Positions 1-11,785 of a stretch of DNA of 64,000 nucleotides are shown here, one piece after another. Each line of letters starts with the position of its first letter. Within the stretch, counting starts at the first letter, position 1. The DNA comes from Mesotaenium endlicherianum. Taxonomy: Eukaryota; Streptophyta; Zygnematophyceae; Zygnematales; Mesotaeniaceae. The translations under genes were made by a program, and so were the position numbers. The notes under the pieces are model-generated. The model made no database searches. It saw only the letters and a list, made by a program, of their open reading frames with translations, and was not told the DNA's origin. The stretch covers positions 1-64,000 of the forward strand of contig WELA01002856.1 in NCBI GenBank assembly GCA_009602735.1, read 5' to 3'.

Positions 1-36
<36 letters not shown>
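1..36. repeat. (GA)n microsatellite
   Basis: Eighteen uninterrupted GA units at the left edge of the window. The repeat may continue to the left. Confidence 0.95.
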
Positions 37-37
<1 letters not shown>

Positions 38-1999
38 GAAAGTAAAAGTCTTGTCTTCAGATCGTTGATATGACTCTTCTATTGAGATATTATTTGTTTA
101 CAATCTAATTTAATATTAATTGTGCACATATGTGTGTTCAATATATCATGATTTTTTCTAAATTCACCTATTGAATCATAATATTAGTATTGGATTTTGT
201 TTCTATTTTAGTTTTATTGTAGAAGATTATTCGCAAAATTCGTTTTGTGGTGATAAATTGACGGGCTTTGTAATGAATCATATGGACAATTTGTAATTTC
301 TAACCGAGCGATGACTATTGTGTTGTTTGATTGTTTGCTTTTGAGTTGTACACTTTTGCTTGTGAAAATAAGAGTACGACATTCAATTTGTAAGCGATTT
401 GGGCGACACTTGTTGGTCGACAAGGATCAGTAATTAGTTGTTGAGTAAGTAATGGCGCGTCGTTTCTTCGTCGCAATTTAATCATAAGCTTGATGGTGTT
501 ACCTTTGTGAAGGCCAACATTAGGAAAGGATACACATAGCTTTCTTTGAGCAGCCTTTTAGGAATATTCTTCATTAAGCTTCGACTTGCATGTCTCAAAT
601 CGAAGACCTAGTGCCCATATGCAAGTACTCGTTCATCAATCAATTTACATGGAAAAATCAATTCATGTTTTGTTCTCATTGATTTGTTAATGAGGTATTG
701 AGTCACACAAGTTTACAAAATTGGCTGAGAACTTCGATCTGTATAAAGTTTAGAAGCTTTAATTCCCTGTTTGAACCACCCATTGCAAACTCTTTCTTGT
801 GGGATGGAACGCCTTTCGTTTGCTTTAATTTATTTAAAATCTATAGCTGGCTGATTTTTCTGTCGTTTTAATGCTTCATAAATTGTCGGCTATCTTGCTT
901 CTTCAAGCACGCTTGTCATTTCGATCGCACGCGTAGTCGGTAGCTTCACACGGAGCGACGACCTGGCTCTCCTTTCAGTCCATTTCAGTCTCCCGCTAGA
1001 AAATTATCCCCTAGTACCACACGAGCGGTTTCCGTCGCTCGAGAAGATCCCCGGTACAGTGGCGTGTCGTCGGTGGCGATTCTGTTCGGCTCACACACTC
1101 TCACATGATTCAGCTCTCTGACGAGAGCTGACAGCTCCTGACGCGGTACAACGCATAAACTTGACCCGCTCACATTTTTGAAATGTGAGTTGCTTTCCTT
1201 TGAGATCGAGTGCCCCAGAGCGTACATTTTGAAAAAGGGAAACTGGGCACAAGCGCCCAAATCTGATAGATGTCGTTCTTGGCAACTTTGCCCAAGAAAA
1301 TGGGCTAAAGTTGGGAGCACGAGTTGCATTTATGCAAAGAGATGTGAACAATCAACACCTGGTCTTGTTCGATTGCCCTACTGTACTCGAATATAAATAC
1401 AACGGGCCACATCCAACCCAGCATTTGGCTGCAATACCTACTAGGTGTAAACACATTTCATACTTCAAAGGAGAACCCTGTGCATTAAAAATATGTGATT
1501 CCTTTTTTCTGCATGCCACATGTTGCTCATACTACTCCAAGAAATTGTATATTACAGCTGTTTGTACCAAATTGTAACGTGAAGCTTGCCCAGCCATCAT
1601 ATAACAAGGGGGTACATCATTTGTAGAAGTACATTCTTGGACACAATAATATGTGCAAATGAAGTGTTGTGTCGAGGTAGAAGTTACTATTCTATTTGTT
1701 GACATATACATGTACAATATGGTTCACATAATTACATCAACATTCCCGCTCTGTGCGGAAACACCTTCTGGTACGTAAATGGACGCTCGATACTGACTTC
1801 TCCTCGGGCATGCTACTAGACATACCTTCGCAGAGAGGAGAAGTCACAACACAAAAGAACCCGTTGTTTGTCTTTCAAATGGCTCCTGATCCTACTACAT
1901 CAAAATGTGTGAACAATGGAAAAGTCTTCCCCGTACTCGTCATCGACCCGCGTAGATTCGGATGTTCCCCACAGCCTTGCAGTTCAAGCCTTCAAGCTA
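37..1999. other. No supportable gene
   Basis: AT-rich DNA up to about 900, then mixed composition. Open frames near 985-1400 and 1753-2055 are short, overlap on both strands and match nothing I recognise; the last one runs antisense into the ANP32 terminal exon. Part of the stretch just left of 2000 is probably the 3' UTR of ANP32, but I see no clear polyadenylation signal. Confidence 0.5.
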
Positions 2000-4347
2000 T
2001 CAATGCTTGGCAGGCTTCAAATCGTCCCCGGCTAGATCCTCCCGCTTCCTCTTGATGGCGCCACTAGGCTCGGCCCCATTAGGCACACCCGCTTCCACGT
2101 CATCATCTGGCTCCTCGTCAAAGTCATCATCGTCATCCACGTCATCCCCAGGCTCGTAGTCCACTTCATCCTGGTCGTCTTCAGGCACAGGCTGCACGAG
2201 GTACTCTGTCCCGTACTCAGTTTGGTATGGCTCCTCATCCTCCTCTTCTTGCTCGTCATCATCCTCGTCATCGTCCTACATAACAAGAAGAGAAACTTTG
2301 GTCACAACTGGCCCTCCTCATACACACTACTTGTACCTCCAGCAATGAAGTAGAAACGGACCCAGCTCTCCTTATGCAGTGTAGTCTACAACGTGTGCAG
2401 CAGACACTACTGACTGAACAGACGTGGCCGGCAGTCGAAAGAGAAGCATATGCAGCCTATGTCTTCATCGCTTTGCCACAGATCAAACAACCACCTCAAA
2501 TACATATACCTTGTGAGTATGTTCGCAAACCACAGGGCTGAGGAACAAATATGCCAGACAACAGGGCAACACGACTAGCGTTGCAGGCTACAGGTCTTTG
2601 GACCAAGTCGCTGACCTATTGCAATATGCAAAAGAGAAACAAGTGCTGAACCGTTGCAATGCAATGTGCAGAAGGAAAAGAAGGTGTTCCTCTTCTTCAC
2701 AATGATGCATGCCTCTCTACATTGTATCGAATGCGCTGACAGCGTACCCCCAGATTAGTTTGCAAAAACAGCACGCCTTTCCGCCTGCTAAAAATTCAAG
2801 GAGGCCATCAGCAGCAAGGTATGCTTGAATGGAGTTCTGATGCGTACCACAGATATCTATCTTACCTCAACATTACGGTCATCATGACCACCGTCTCCTC
2901 CTTGACTTCTGACATCAAGTCTAACCTCCACTTGCTCGTCTTCCTCTTCGTCCCCCTCCCCCTCCTCGTCTTCCTCCCCATCCTCATCATCCTCGTACTC
3001 CTCCTCAGCGTCTACGTCACCATGTTGAGCTGGTCTCAATGTCGCCTCTCCGTGGCGTCCATGCAACTCTCCGACTTCGCCACCATCGTCGTCGTCCTCG
3101 TCGTCGTCTTCTCCGTCTTCTGCACCCTCATCGTCTTCCTCGTCTCCTTCTCCATCTGGAACTCCCTCCCCTCCTGTCAGAACAATTTACCTTGCATATG
3201 AGCAAAACAGGGGTACACTCAAACCTGAACCATTCCTTCGAGCTAGAGGCTTAATACAGAACGTGAATGCACTTTAAAAACTGACTTCATCACAAAATGT
3301 AAGCACATACCACCTTAACTTCTTGCGTGACTGACAATACTTATAATCATGTAGGTATGTGCAAGTACACTGGAAACAGTAGGTCTCAGGTTCTCCATTA
3401 CTTTGATACAAGAACACCTAGAGTTAACCCTTCAAGCAGATCTGCAGACAAAGGCATGGAACATGAAAAGATGTACCTTCATCGTCGTCTTCCTCTCCCA
3501 CGTCCTCCACATCAAGCTCGTCCTGGTCCCCATCATCATCTTCTTCATCTTCATCCACTCCATAATCGTCATGCTGCTGACCAGCTATTCCGTACACAGG
3601 CACCTGATCCTTTGACACTTCTACTTCCAGCTCTGCACCTTCCTCGTCCCCGTCCCCCTCCTCTTCATCCTCCTCCACTTCTTCCCTGTCATCGTCCTCA
3701 TCTTCGTCTTCCTCATCCTCATCTTCACTCCCAATATAAACAGTTGGGGGCTTTGGGGCAGGGAGTCCCCCTCCACCTCCTTGTGGAACTTCGTCGTCCT
3801 CGTCCTCGCCTATCCAGTCAGCGTTCTCCTCCTCCCCTTCATCGTCATAGTCATCTTCCTCCTCTTCAGATTCCGGCCGCTCATTGTTCTCGGCGTCCTC
3901 TTTGTCAAGGTATTGGAGTGAAGCCATGATCTTAAACGCTTGGGACCTATAGGCAGGCAGGTTCGTCACTGGGCAAGCATACAAGTCCAGTGACTTCAAG
4001 TTCAGTGCAGCCAAGGGCTTCAAGCTCTCAAGCGTCTGTATCTTATTGTTGCTTAAATCTAGCTCCTTGAGGGCCTGCAGTCCAGCGTGCACCAGGTACT
4101 CTAAGTCCCCAGATATCCTGTTGTCACTAAGAATCAACCGCTGCAAGTGAGGCAGGCACGGAAATCCCTCAAGGGTATTCAGCCCTAAAAAGCTGAGTGA
4201 GAGCTCTCTGAGTTTAGTATACTCAGGAAGCGGACCAACTTGAGGAACTTTTAAGCGGCAGTCAAGATTGAGGTATGTAACTTCTTCAGGAGGAATATCC
4301 CCGTGAGCTTTTCGAGCATGGTCAACAGCTTTGAGCCAAAGTTCCAT
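2000..4347 (-). CDS. ANP32: ANP32-family leucine-rich acidic nuclear protein (3 exons)
   Basis: Exons, minus strand: 4347-3477, 3173-2866, 2275-2000. Introns start GTACAT and GTAAGA and end CAG and TAG; the frame closes to 484 residues plus stop. The ATG at 4347 is chosen because MELWLKAVDHA lines up with the plant family start; the frame also has an upstream GTG. Residues about 23-128 form leucine-rich repeats (LQRLILSDNRISG, LKELDLSNNKIQ), followed by an LRR cap (YRSQAFKIMASLQYLD, about 133-148). From about 158 onward the protein is mostly an Asp/Glu tail, with YLVQPV and a basic KRKRE nuclear signal near the C-terminus. Known for the family: nuclear histone-binding or chaperone-like proteins, and phosphatase PP2A inhibitors in animals; plant members are little studied. 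The acidic tail, coded by parts of all three exons, makes it longer than the animal forms (about 250 residues). It lies head to head with LPLAT. Confidence 0.92.
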
Positions 4348-4561
4348 CACCCTTTAGGGTCACATTTAGCTGCATGTAATGTGCTGACAAAGCCGTCTTG
4401 AGACGCATAAGAAGAACGTAGTAGTGCGTATTCTGATGAACGTGCACCGGATTCTCTCATGATAGACCCGAGCTACAGAAGTCTTCACTTCTCGCCTCTC
4501 GATTGGGGACGAAGAGGAGAAACTGGTCAGTGCTCCTGTAATTCAAACATTTCGATCGGAA
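4348..4561. promoter_or_regulatory. Short divergent upstream region between ANP32 and LPLAT
   Basis: Only 214 bases separate the two start codons, so both 5' UTRs and core promoters must lie here unless upstream non-coding exons exist. I see no TATA box. A small palindrome, ACCCTTTAGGGT, sits beside the ANP32 start (about 4349-4361). A bidirectional promoter is inferred from geometry alone. Confidence 0.5.
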
Positions 4562-6942
4562 ATGGACCTGAAGAGTGTAGGAGGAACGTTAGGAGTGGCC
4601 CCCAGCTTACTTATTTTCTTGCTCTGCTTATTCTCCTCCTTGCCAACTAGCTATTTACACAGACGCATACCAACAGTTACTGGTAGAAACTTGTACGCCT
4701 TTATAACCGGGGCTTTACTTTGTTGGTTTTCCTATGGCGGCTTCATGGGTAAGTCAGAGTTCGTTCGGCATTGTGCGCATGTAGAGAGTCAAAATACATC
4801 AGGCGTGGTCCTACTCGCTCAGGTTTCTGTAGCTGATTATGGATGCAAATTACTAGGACCATATGTATCTGCAGTGTGCATTATACTCATGCCAAATGGT
4901 GGCCAATAGGATGGTGTGGCAATCCACAGTCACACAATGAGTCGCAGGCAGTAACATCACGTGTATTCGAGGGTCTTCGAAAAGATATTGCTCTCCTTTT
5001 CCATGTAGGTACTACTGGTTCAGTTTAGTTTGTTCTGAAGGAAGAACCTTGCATGCAATGTTCTGGTCAATCATCTCCCAAGTCCCAGTGAAGCTGGTCA
5101 CGCTGGACGGCTTCCACGGCCGCTCTTCCTATGACAGACACCTCATGTCTGTTATTCTGTACTCTGCGGTGCCACCGTCACCTGCGTGCTGCAGCAAATC
5201 GGCATGTATACGTGCCCATCGCCTTCGCTTATGCAGCCATGGCGGCGACACGCAAGCATTGTGGCATCATTGTCTTTGTCGGCTCTTTTGCCTACTTAAC
5301 ATACTGGTAAAGTCTCAAATATGACATCCTACCGTAACGTAATTGCAAGCCCTGATGTGCTCGTGCCAGAACTTTAACAACCGCCTTGCAGCACAGCAGC
5401 TCTGCGTGTGATTTGCGATTAGGGCTGTGCAAGTAGTCGTCTGGTGCCAAACAAAGCCATATAATATGACGAAACTATGCAGTGCTGACGTTACTGAGCA
5501 GACTTGCTCAAGTGCAGAAACAAACTGACATTTGGAGGCAGGGAGAGAGCCTGAGGTCTGGTAGACAAGAATAGGCATGCGCAGGTCATAATATAGGGAG
5601 CAGACTAAGTGGGTGGACTCGGGCTTGATGAAGAAAGCATGTTTTGCTGGATCAAAGTCTTCAGCACACCCCTGTTCGGTAACAGCAGTATGCAGCTGCC
5701 ACATGGCAGATGCAGCAGCTGCAGCAGACACGTGGCGGGCGTTGGAGGTGCCACGAGCCGTGTGGCACGCACTCGAGTGATCTTACGGCACAGATGTTGT
5801 CTTCCACGTGACGTAGTGGTTGAAGCCTGAGTGGATACTAACGACGTGAATGTACCAATGCATGGCGCAGCCATGTGGCGAGCCTCAGCGGGGACGCTTG
5901 GCGGCAGGGCGGGATTGACTTTACAGGCACCCTCATGGTGGTAACACTCAAGCTCATCTCGTGTGCCTTCGACTACCAGGACGGCCTCTTACCCCCCCAC
6001 AAGGTCTTCCCCCTTGCCCCCTTCCACCTTCCGCCCCCCTTCCCTATCCGTGCACTGTACAGTCGTCACTCAGATGTAACGTTGGGGAGTATGGATCTGA
6101 AGTCACGACGACAGCCTATTTCTCCTCCCCCCCTTTTCTAAAAAGCGCTTCATCATTGTCAACTAGGAGCAGATGGGAGCTTTCGGTATAAAGTTCTTAC
6201 GACGGCCTATCCGTCTTCCCCATCTCTTACCCCCTCCCCCGTCCTTCTCCCACCTCCCCGAGCTCCTTCCATTAAGCGCTAGATAGGAGCTGAGCGCTTT
6301 CTCCCTCCCCCCTCCTTGAAGGAGATGACTGCCTACAGGCGTTTGTGGCAAAGGGCACAAGGCCCCCTCTCGGCAATTTGAATTGAGCATGACAATGCAT
6401 GGGCGTGCATAGGACTCTGTTGTTGCAAGATGATACCGCCTGAGAGTTCTGATTTCCTTGAGAGAGCGTCTGGCAGCTCTGCTAAGCATACCAGAAAGGA
6501 AGGGGGGGGATGCGGTCCTGTGGCAATGGGAAGTTGTGTTGCGAGGGGGTGCTGAATGAGAGGCTAAGAGGAGGAGGTGGGTGTGTGCGCCGTGTGTGGG
6601 CTCTTCCTGTCGTGCTATATCCAGCCCCTGCACAGGTGACGCAGAAGCATCCATGAGCGAATGGAAGCGTTCCTGCTTGCTTGGGCTTGCGCGCAAAGAG
6701 GCAGGCAGGGGGGAAAAGCGAGCAAGCATGCGCGCAGACATGCAGGCAAGGGGGGAGCGAGGAAGTTGACGAGCTAAAAGGGGGGTTTGAGGCGGCAGGC
6801 GGAGCATCGGATGTACGGCAGCCGGCTGGCGCAGATGCCCAGCGTGCTCGAGTTCCTGGGCTACCTCTTTTGCTGCGGCTCTATCCTTGTGGGGCCCGTC
6901 TTTGACATGCGCGCCTACCTGGCATTCACTCGCCGCACTGAG
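4562..6942 (+). CDS. LPLAT1: Lysophospholipid acyltransferase (MBOAT), 5' exons only
   Basis: Four exons: 4562-4748, 5195-5306, 5871-6003, 6799-6942. Together they keep one frame for 192 codons, with donors GTAAGT, GTAAAG, a weak GTCTTC and GTGGGC, and acceptors ending CAG. A perfect TACTAAC branch-point match lies at 5836-5842. The protein follows plant LPLAT/LPCAT step by step: start MDLKSVGGTLGVAPSLLIFL (hydrophobic segment), then VYVPIAFAYAAMA, then CHVASLSGDAWRQGGIDFTG, then SRLAQMPSVLEFLGYLFCCG and GPVFDMRAYLAF. Known role: transfer of acyl groups to lysophosphatidylcholine and related lipids at the ER membrane (Lands cycle). The family is usually about 460 residues, so roughly the last 270, including the catalytic His, are not seen. 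The exon 3 end and exon 4 start are the least certain. The gene either continues beyond a very long intron or is truncated. Confidence 0.88.
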
Positions 6943-8606
6943 GTGGGCCCGGCTTCCCTCTCCACCCCACCCCATCCCACCCAGCACCCATGTCCTGCTA
7001 CCCCACTGCTTCCTCTGCAAACCTTCACTCGATCAGGTCGGTTGGCTGGCCTGCCTCTCTTTTTGGGCCTGCCTGCCTGCGTGTATGCCCGCCCTGCCTG
7101 TTTAGCTGGCACCCCCCCCATGCAGAAGGCATGCAAAGGGACCGCACATTCCAGAGGGCGCCTTGTCTGGTCCTACTCTCGAGGCCAGCTGGCTTGCTGT
7201 GGTTTGCCCTCCGGTGGTCTGGGCTGAGTGTGACACCCTGGCCCGCTGCCAGCCGTCAGGCATGTAGAGAGAGGCTGAAGAGGCTGACCAGGTGCCGCCC
7301 TCAGGCGATCGCACATGTGCTTGACTCTGGAGTAGATGACCTGATACTCCAGACTTTTTTGAAAAGGCTGAGTGGAAAAAATGTTCAGATTGAGAACAAT
7401 GCTGTAACTACAAAGAAATTAGATTTGACACAAGTAGCCAGCAGAAATACCAGCATATTCCACTTTCTTTTGATAGACTTGAAAACAAGCCGAAAACATT
7501 CTTTCAACTCCCAGTAAGGGGGCATCATGATCACATGTAGTACAATGAAATGTTGTTGAGTGAGTGCTGTTGTCAATACATTGTTGATTAAAGCTAGTCC
7601 AGTCAAGTTTGAAGCTCAGGAGGCAGTAGTAATATTTTGAGTAGTCTTCTGTGGTTGCAATTTTTGTGACAACCGACAAGGTGTAATGCTTAAGCTTTTA
7701 TACCATATGAAATAGCTCTTTAAGAGCTGACGAGTGCACCCCTTCATTCAACGACATGCTACCTACACGTATACGCTTGTCTAAGTGGCACAACGCTTGT
7801 ATATAGGCGTATGGTCTGCTCTACCAAATTTGGTCACACATATCAGACAAGCTTTTTTGGTTTTCAGCATCATACGAAAAACACAAAGAGGGACCTTCAG
7901 ATAGCAAGTCGGCAAACCTATTGTAAATTTGCGTGCAAATGAGCGACTTATCTTAGGCAATATAGGTGCAGCCTAGACAAGAAAGTTGATGTTTGCCCAC
8001 AGAAAGGACTGAGATCCGAACACACAGGCAACAAGGGACTATCTAACAACAACAGTAGCAGCAGGATTCACGTGTCATATTGCTGGCCCAATGGCACGAA
8101 GTGACTGTGTATCAAGCACGTGCTACTGAAGAGGCATCTGGGCAGCATCTGACCACGGCGCAGAATACAACAACAATAATCCACTGTCCTCCCGTCTCCT
8201 ATCCAGTTGTTACTTTCGAGCATACCCAGGGGCATACATATTACCCCCCGGAATATGCTTCTGTGGCTGCAATAGCCATATGAAAGACTCTCTCTCAAGC
8301 ACGATAAGCGGCTGTCTGGGTTAGCGCTTGACTTTTCAAAAGTCGAGAGTGAGCTCCAATACTAATCCTGGTTCATATGAGACGTGGAAATGATGGGCAG
8401 AAAGAACGGTGTGTAAATACCGAACGGCACACTCTCCCTTTGCCTGCCTTGCCTTGCCTATCACAAGGCTTCTACACGGTACTATCGAACTCAACTGTCC
8501 AGTTCTCCTACAACTTTCTGCATAGCAGGCTGCAATTGAACACATTCAGCTAGCTTCCGAGATTATCCTTTCATAACCATTCCACTCCCTTAGCGCTCAA
8601 CGACAC
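6943..8606. other. No further exon recognised; possibly LPLAT intron
   Basis: The sequence after the fourth LPLAT exon starts with a plausible donor (GTGGGC) and a C/T-rich stretch. I searched by eye for the next MBOAT blocks and found none. Open frames at 6990-7517 and 8068-8298 have no recognisable content. Confidence 0.45.
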
Positions 8607-9022
8607 TTAGGGCCAGTTTACAGTGGCCAAATCGATGCCGAGTTGATTGATTGAAAAGTACTTCGCTGTACCTTGAAGTACGTTTTCAAATTTAGCGCGA
8701 TGAAACTGGTGTCAAGGCGCGACGCGATTGATTGACGTTTGTGAAGAATTTGATTGAACTTCTGGTTTAAAAAAATCGACCTCGCCTTTTCAATTCTGCT
8801 CTCGAGCAGAATTGAAATTTTGGAATGTGTTCGACCCCTCGAATAACACCTCCTCGACGAGCACTCCATCGACAAGGATTGTCGGTATTAGGTAGGGGAA
8901 TCGAGTGAGGATGTACCCAATGACTACATTCTTTTTTTTGCTACCGATTTCGGTACGACGAGGAGTACAGAAAAAAATAATCGCAAGATGAACGATGCAC
9001 GATGTTAACATATGTCCCGACT
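8607..9022. mobile_element. Left part of a Harbinger-like MITE
   Basis: TTA (8607-8609) is followed by the end gggccagtttacagtggcca (8610-8629). The reverse complement of 27966-27985 matches it at 18 of 20 positions and is flanked by TTA on its outer side. A 3-bp TTA duplication and such ends fit PIF/Harbinger. Interior bases from about 8760 resemble 27546-27800 in the same orientation at roughly two-thirds identity, so the two pieces come from related but different copies. No transposase is seen. The piece stops where retroelement A1 begins. Confidence 0.6.
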
Positions 9023-10267
9023 AATATCCATTTGACGGTGCCGCACGCGCAGCGCAAGCTACGGCCACCCAGGTACGGAAAGTCAATGTTGACTCACCGA
9101 CCACTTGACTGATTACGTCGCAGTCAGCGGTTATGTCGGCGTCAAGACCACTGGCAAGGGGTCAATGTCAATGTGCCCCACACCCAGGGATGGGGGAGGT
9201 TTTGACAGCATAGACAGCCGCGAGGCTAGAAGCTGGGGATCAATGATGAGCCGCCCAGCAGGTACCAAGTCAGGTACTGTGTGACTGGCAGATTAAACCA
9301 GGTCATGGCCGCATGCCAAGATAGGTTACGGCCGCCCGATTGGGAATCTTGAGCAAGTGGCATTTGCTTGTACACGCCGCTCATGAGTTCTTAGCCATGA
9401 GCCAATTAGGCGTGATTGCCAGCTGAGAAGCTAAGCAGCCACGCGCGACAGTCACGAGGTGTGCATGCATGCCGAGTGACTACGAGCTTGAGTTGAGCAT
9501 GGCTAGGCAGAAGCGACATGCAGCTAAGCTTTGCGACTAAGCACGGCATTCTCGAAAGATGACACTGTGTGGTGCCTGCGAAAGGCACGAATCTTGCCTG
9601 AGGCATGTCATTCACTCTCACGCACTTTTGCCAAGAAGCAGAAGGAGCAGAAGGAGCAGAAGGAAGGAGAAGAAGGGCGCAAAGAAGAAGAAGGAGTTCC
9701 CAAGGCCATTGGAGAGCCGAGGCCCCACGCTTCTGCCGACGCTGAAGATTCTTCTCAGTGTATTATAGATAAGTTAGGATTGTAGGAGTTCCCAAGAGGG
9801 AATCTCACTGTTGAAAGTAAGAAAACTGCAGAATAGAATCTGCTAGGAGATTAGCACAGATTCGGCCGAACGCCACAAGTGTGTGTGAAGCAGCCTTAAA
9901 TTGGTGAGTTGTGTGTTAGTTTCCAAGTTCTCAGAAGTCGCATTCGCATCTCGAAGAGAGAGGGTAGTATTGGCAAATGAAGCTCTCAGTGAAGAACTGA
10001 GTGAGCCTAGCCTGACAGTGAAGAGCTGTTAAGGTGCGGTGTTGAGTGAAGAGCTTGACCCAGGCCAGCATAGACGTGTAGTTTCAAAGTTTTGTAAGTT
10101 GTGACCTTGTGAAAGTTAAGCAAAAGCCTGAAGGGCGATTTTCTTTGAATCTGACATTGTATGTCAAGCTGCTTAGAGTGTGATTTCTGCAAACTACAAT
10201 TTGCTCGCCTGTGAACCCAAGAACCTTGAGGCATAAAGCCTATGTGGAAGTAAGAGACTTCCGTCCT
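9023..10267 (+). repeat. A1 left LTR, 'b' portion
   Basis: Matches 25997-27241 almost end to end. The first roughly 310 bases of the full LTR ('a') are not on this side; that portion sits instead at 27242-27545. The LTR includes a lysine/arginine-rich open frame (about 9559-9768) also present in the other LTR, which I take as LTR sequence rather than a gene. Confidence 0.85.
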
Positions 10268-10508
10268 ACTTTTGAGAACTTCGGTTCTGTGGTTCAGGTG
10301 AATAGAAATTCCCAAGCAAATTGGGGATTGAGGCCTGTGCGGGCTGCCGGTGCTCACCCTGGAAGGGGACCCGAAGAAATTTGACTGTACATGCGGTTGA
10401 GGAGTCGAACACTCTACTACCCTGTGGAGCCTGCGGAAGGTTCTGATTCAAGCCAGAGTCCACGAGGAAGTGAGACATCTGAGTGCACGGATAACCTGTG
10501 GAGTGAGC
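10268..10508 (+). other. A1 leader with a conserved possible primer site
   Basis: Non-coding leader after the LTR. TGGTTCAGGTGAA at 10290-10302 is kept at 61873-61885 in A2, about 22 bases from the LTR end in both. It starts with TGG as primer-binding sites do, but it is not the TGGTATCGGAGC site used by every other element here. The tRNA cannot be named by eye. Confidence 0.4.
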
Positions 10509-10513
10509 AACCG
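10509..10513. repeat. Target duplication of C, left copy (AACCG)
   Basis: AACCG is repeated at 17194-17198. In A2 the same place (about 62090) reads straight through, which confirms the insertion. Confidence 0.95.
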
Positions 10514-11016
10514 TGTAGTGAAACAGATAGATAAAGTACTTAGTAAAACAGAATAGTTTATCTATTCAAGACAAGGATCTTTGAACACAAGTGGTAGCTT
10601 CTTGAAAGAGAGATGGCTTCTTGAAAGTTAATATATTTCTGGATTTTGGCAAGTACAAGAGTGATTCAGGAATGTCTTTCTATGTTCTAGCTCTTGTTTA
10701 TATACTTGCTACATAAGTAATTTCTAGGAAGGTGTATGTTGATGTGTTGGCACCCAACACATCCCAAAACTTGCCACCTCTTTCTAGAATAATGTACACA
10801 TGTCCTTTTGACCTAAAAATGGCACATCTGACTTTTGCCACATGGAGTTCTTCTAGGTCTTTCCTCTAACTTCGAAAATGCCTTGGAAGGTTCAAAGGAC
10901 ATGAACCAAGTTACTAGAGTACCTATTCACACTTGACTCCACACAATACTACTCCAAATATATTTGAAAACATTAAAATATATGCAAACTAATATATAAT
11001 AACTCAAATCACTACA
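10514..11016 (-). repeat. C 3' LTR
   Basis: 503 bases with TG...CA ends; nearly identical to 16691-17193. On the minus strand it is preceded by a run of G, the polypurine tract. Confidence 0.95.
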
Positions 11017-11785
11017 TCACCCCCCCGATAGAAAAAGCGACGTCTCGGCGCGTCAAGTCAGGTCTTACACATGTGGAGCAAACTAGTCAACAGTTTCAAG
11101 TCAGATGCCACACATGTGAAGAGGACTAGTCAAAGGCGCCAAGTCAGGTGCTACACATGTAAGGTAGACTAGGCAAGGTCGTAGGTGGTGTGACCTTATT
11201 GGCTAGCCTACTCCTTAATGATAAAGAAAATTGTACAAGTTGGCCCAGAATCTGCCACGAACTCAAAAATTCATAGCGGCCACAGAACTGCTCCAAATCT
11301 GAAAATTCGAGTGCCAGACGGACCGCGTCGGAGAACTCTACCGGGTCACCAAATTTGAGAGCATTCTCATTTCTGGAGTGTCGTTGAGAGCTGAGAGAGT
11401 AGGCACTCCTCCAAATCTGTGCAGAAACTTCTGAAAATCATAAGTCCTTCTATACTTCTCCAAATTCTGCAAACTAAGTCTCAAACTGGGCGCTGTAAGA
11501 TGTTCTACCAGAGTCTTGAGTTTCAGAGCATTCCAAGTTCAGGGGAGGGCACAATGTCAGAAGGCATATTCTGCCCTAACAATGCCAGCAGCCTGACCCC
11601 CTTCTACTTAGAGCATCATATCTCTCTCACCAGTGCTCCAAATTGAGCAAACTTGGACTCTAAATGACCGGCTACTCATGGACTACAGCCAGGTAAATTT
11701 TCAGAATTTATTATGCAGAGACCTATTACCAGTAGCAGTTTTAGTTTTCTGTCCAGAAACTGCGAGAAGAGAAGAGTGTCTAATG
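11017..11785 (-). other. C non-coding 3' region
   Basis: Between the end of pol and the 3' LTR. No open frame of note. The polypurine tract lies at its outer end. Confidence 0.7.

Noticed and set aside
985-1396. Overlapping 70-115 residue frames on both strands
   Set aside because: Mutually overlapping, no splice context, no recognisable domain; nothing favours one of them.
2821-3201. 126-residue hydrophobic open frame on the plus strand, like a membrane protein
   Set aside because: It is the antisense of the Asp/Glu codons of ANP32 exon 2; the minus-strand exon has splice sites and continues the frame.
3327-3929. 200-residue Pro/His/Arg-rich plus-strand frame
   Set aside because: Antisense shadow of the acidic tail in ANP32 exon 1.
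6163-7020. 285-residue minus-strand open frame
   Set aside because: It covers an LPLAT intron and exon 4 in antisense, has low-complexity composition and no family likeness.
9559-9768. Arg/Lys-rich 69-residue frame, repeated at 26533-26742
   Set aside because: It is repeated because it lies in the LTR; identical copies are explained by LTR pairing rather than by coding constraint.
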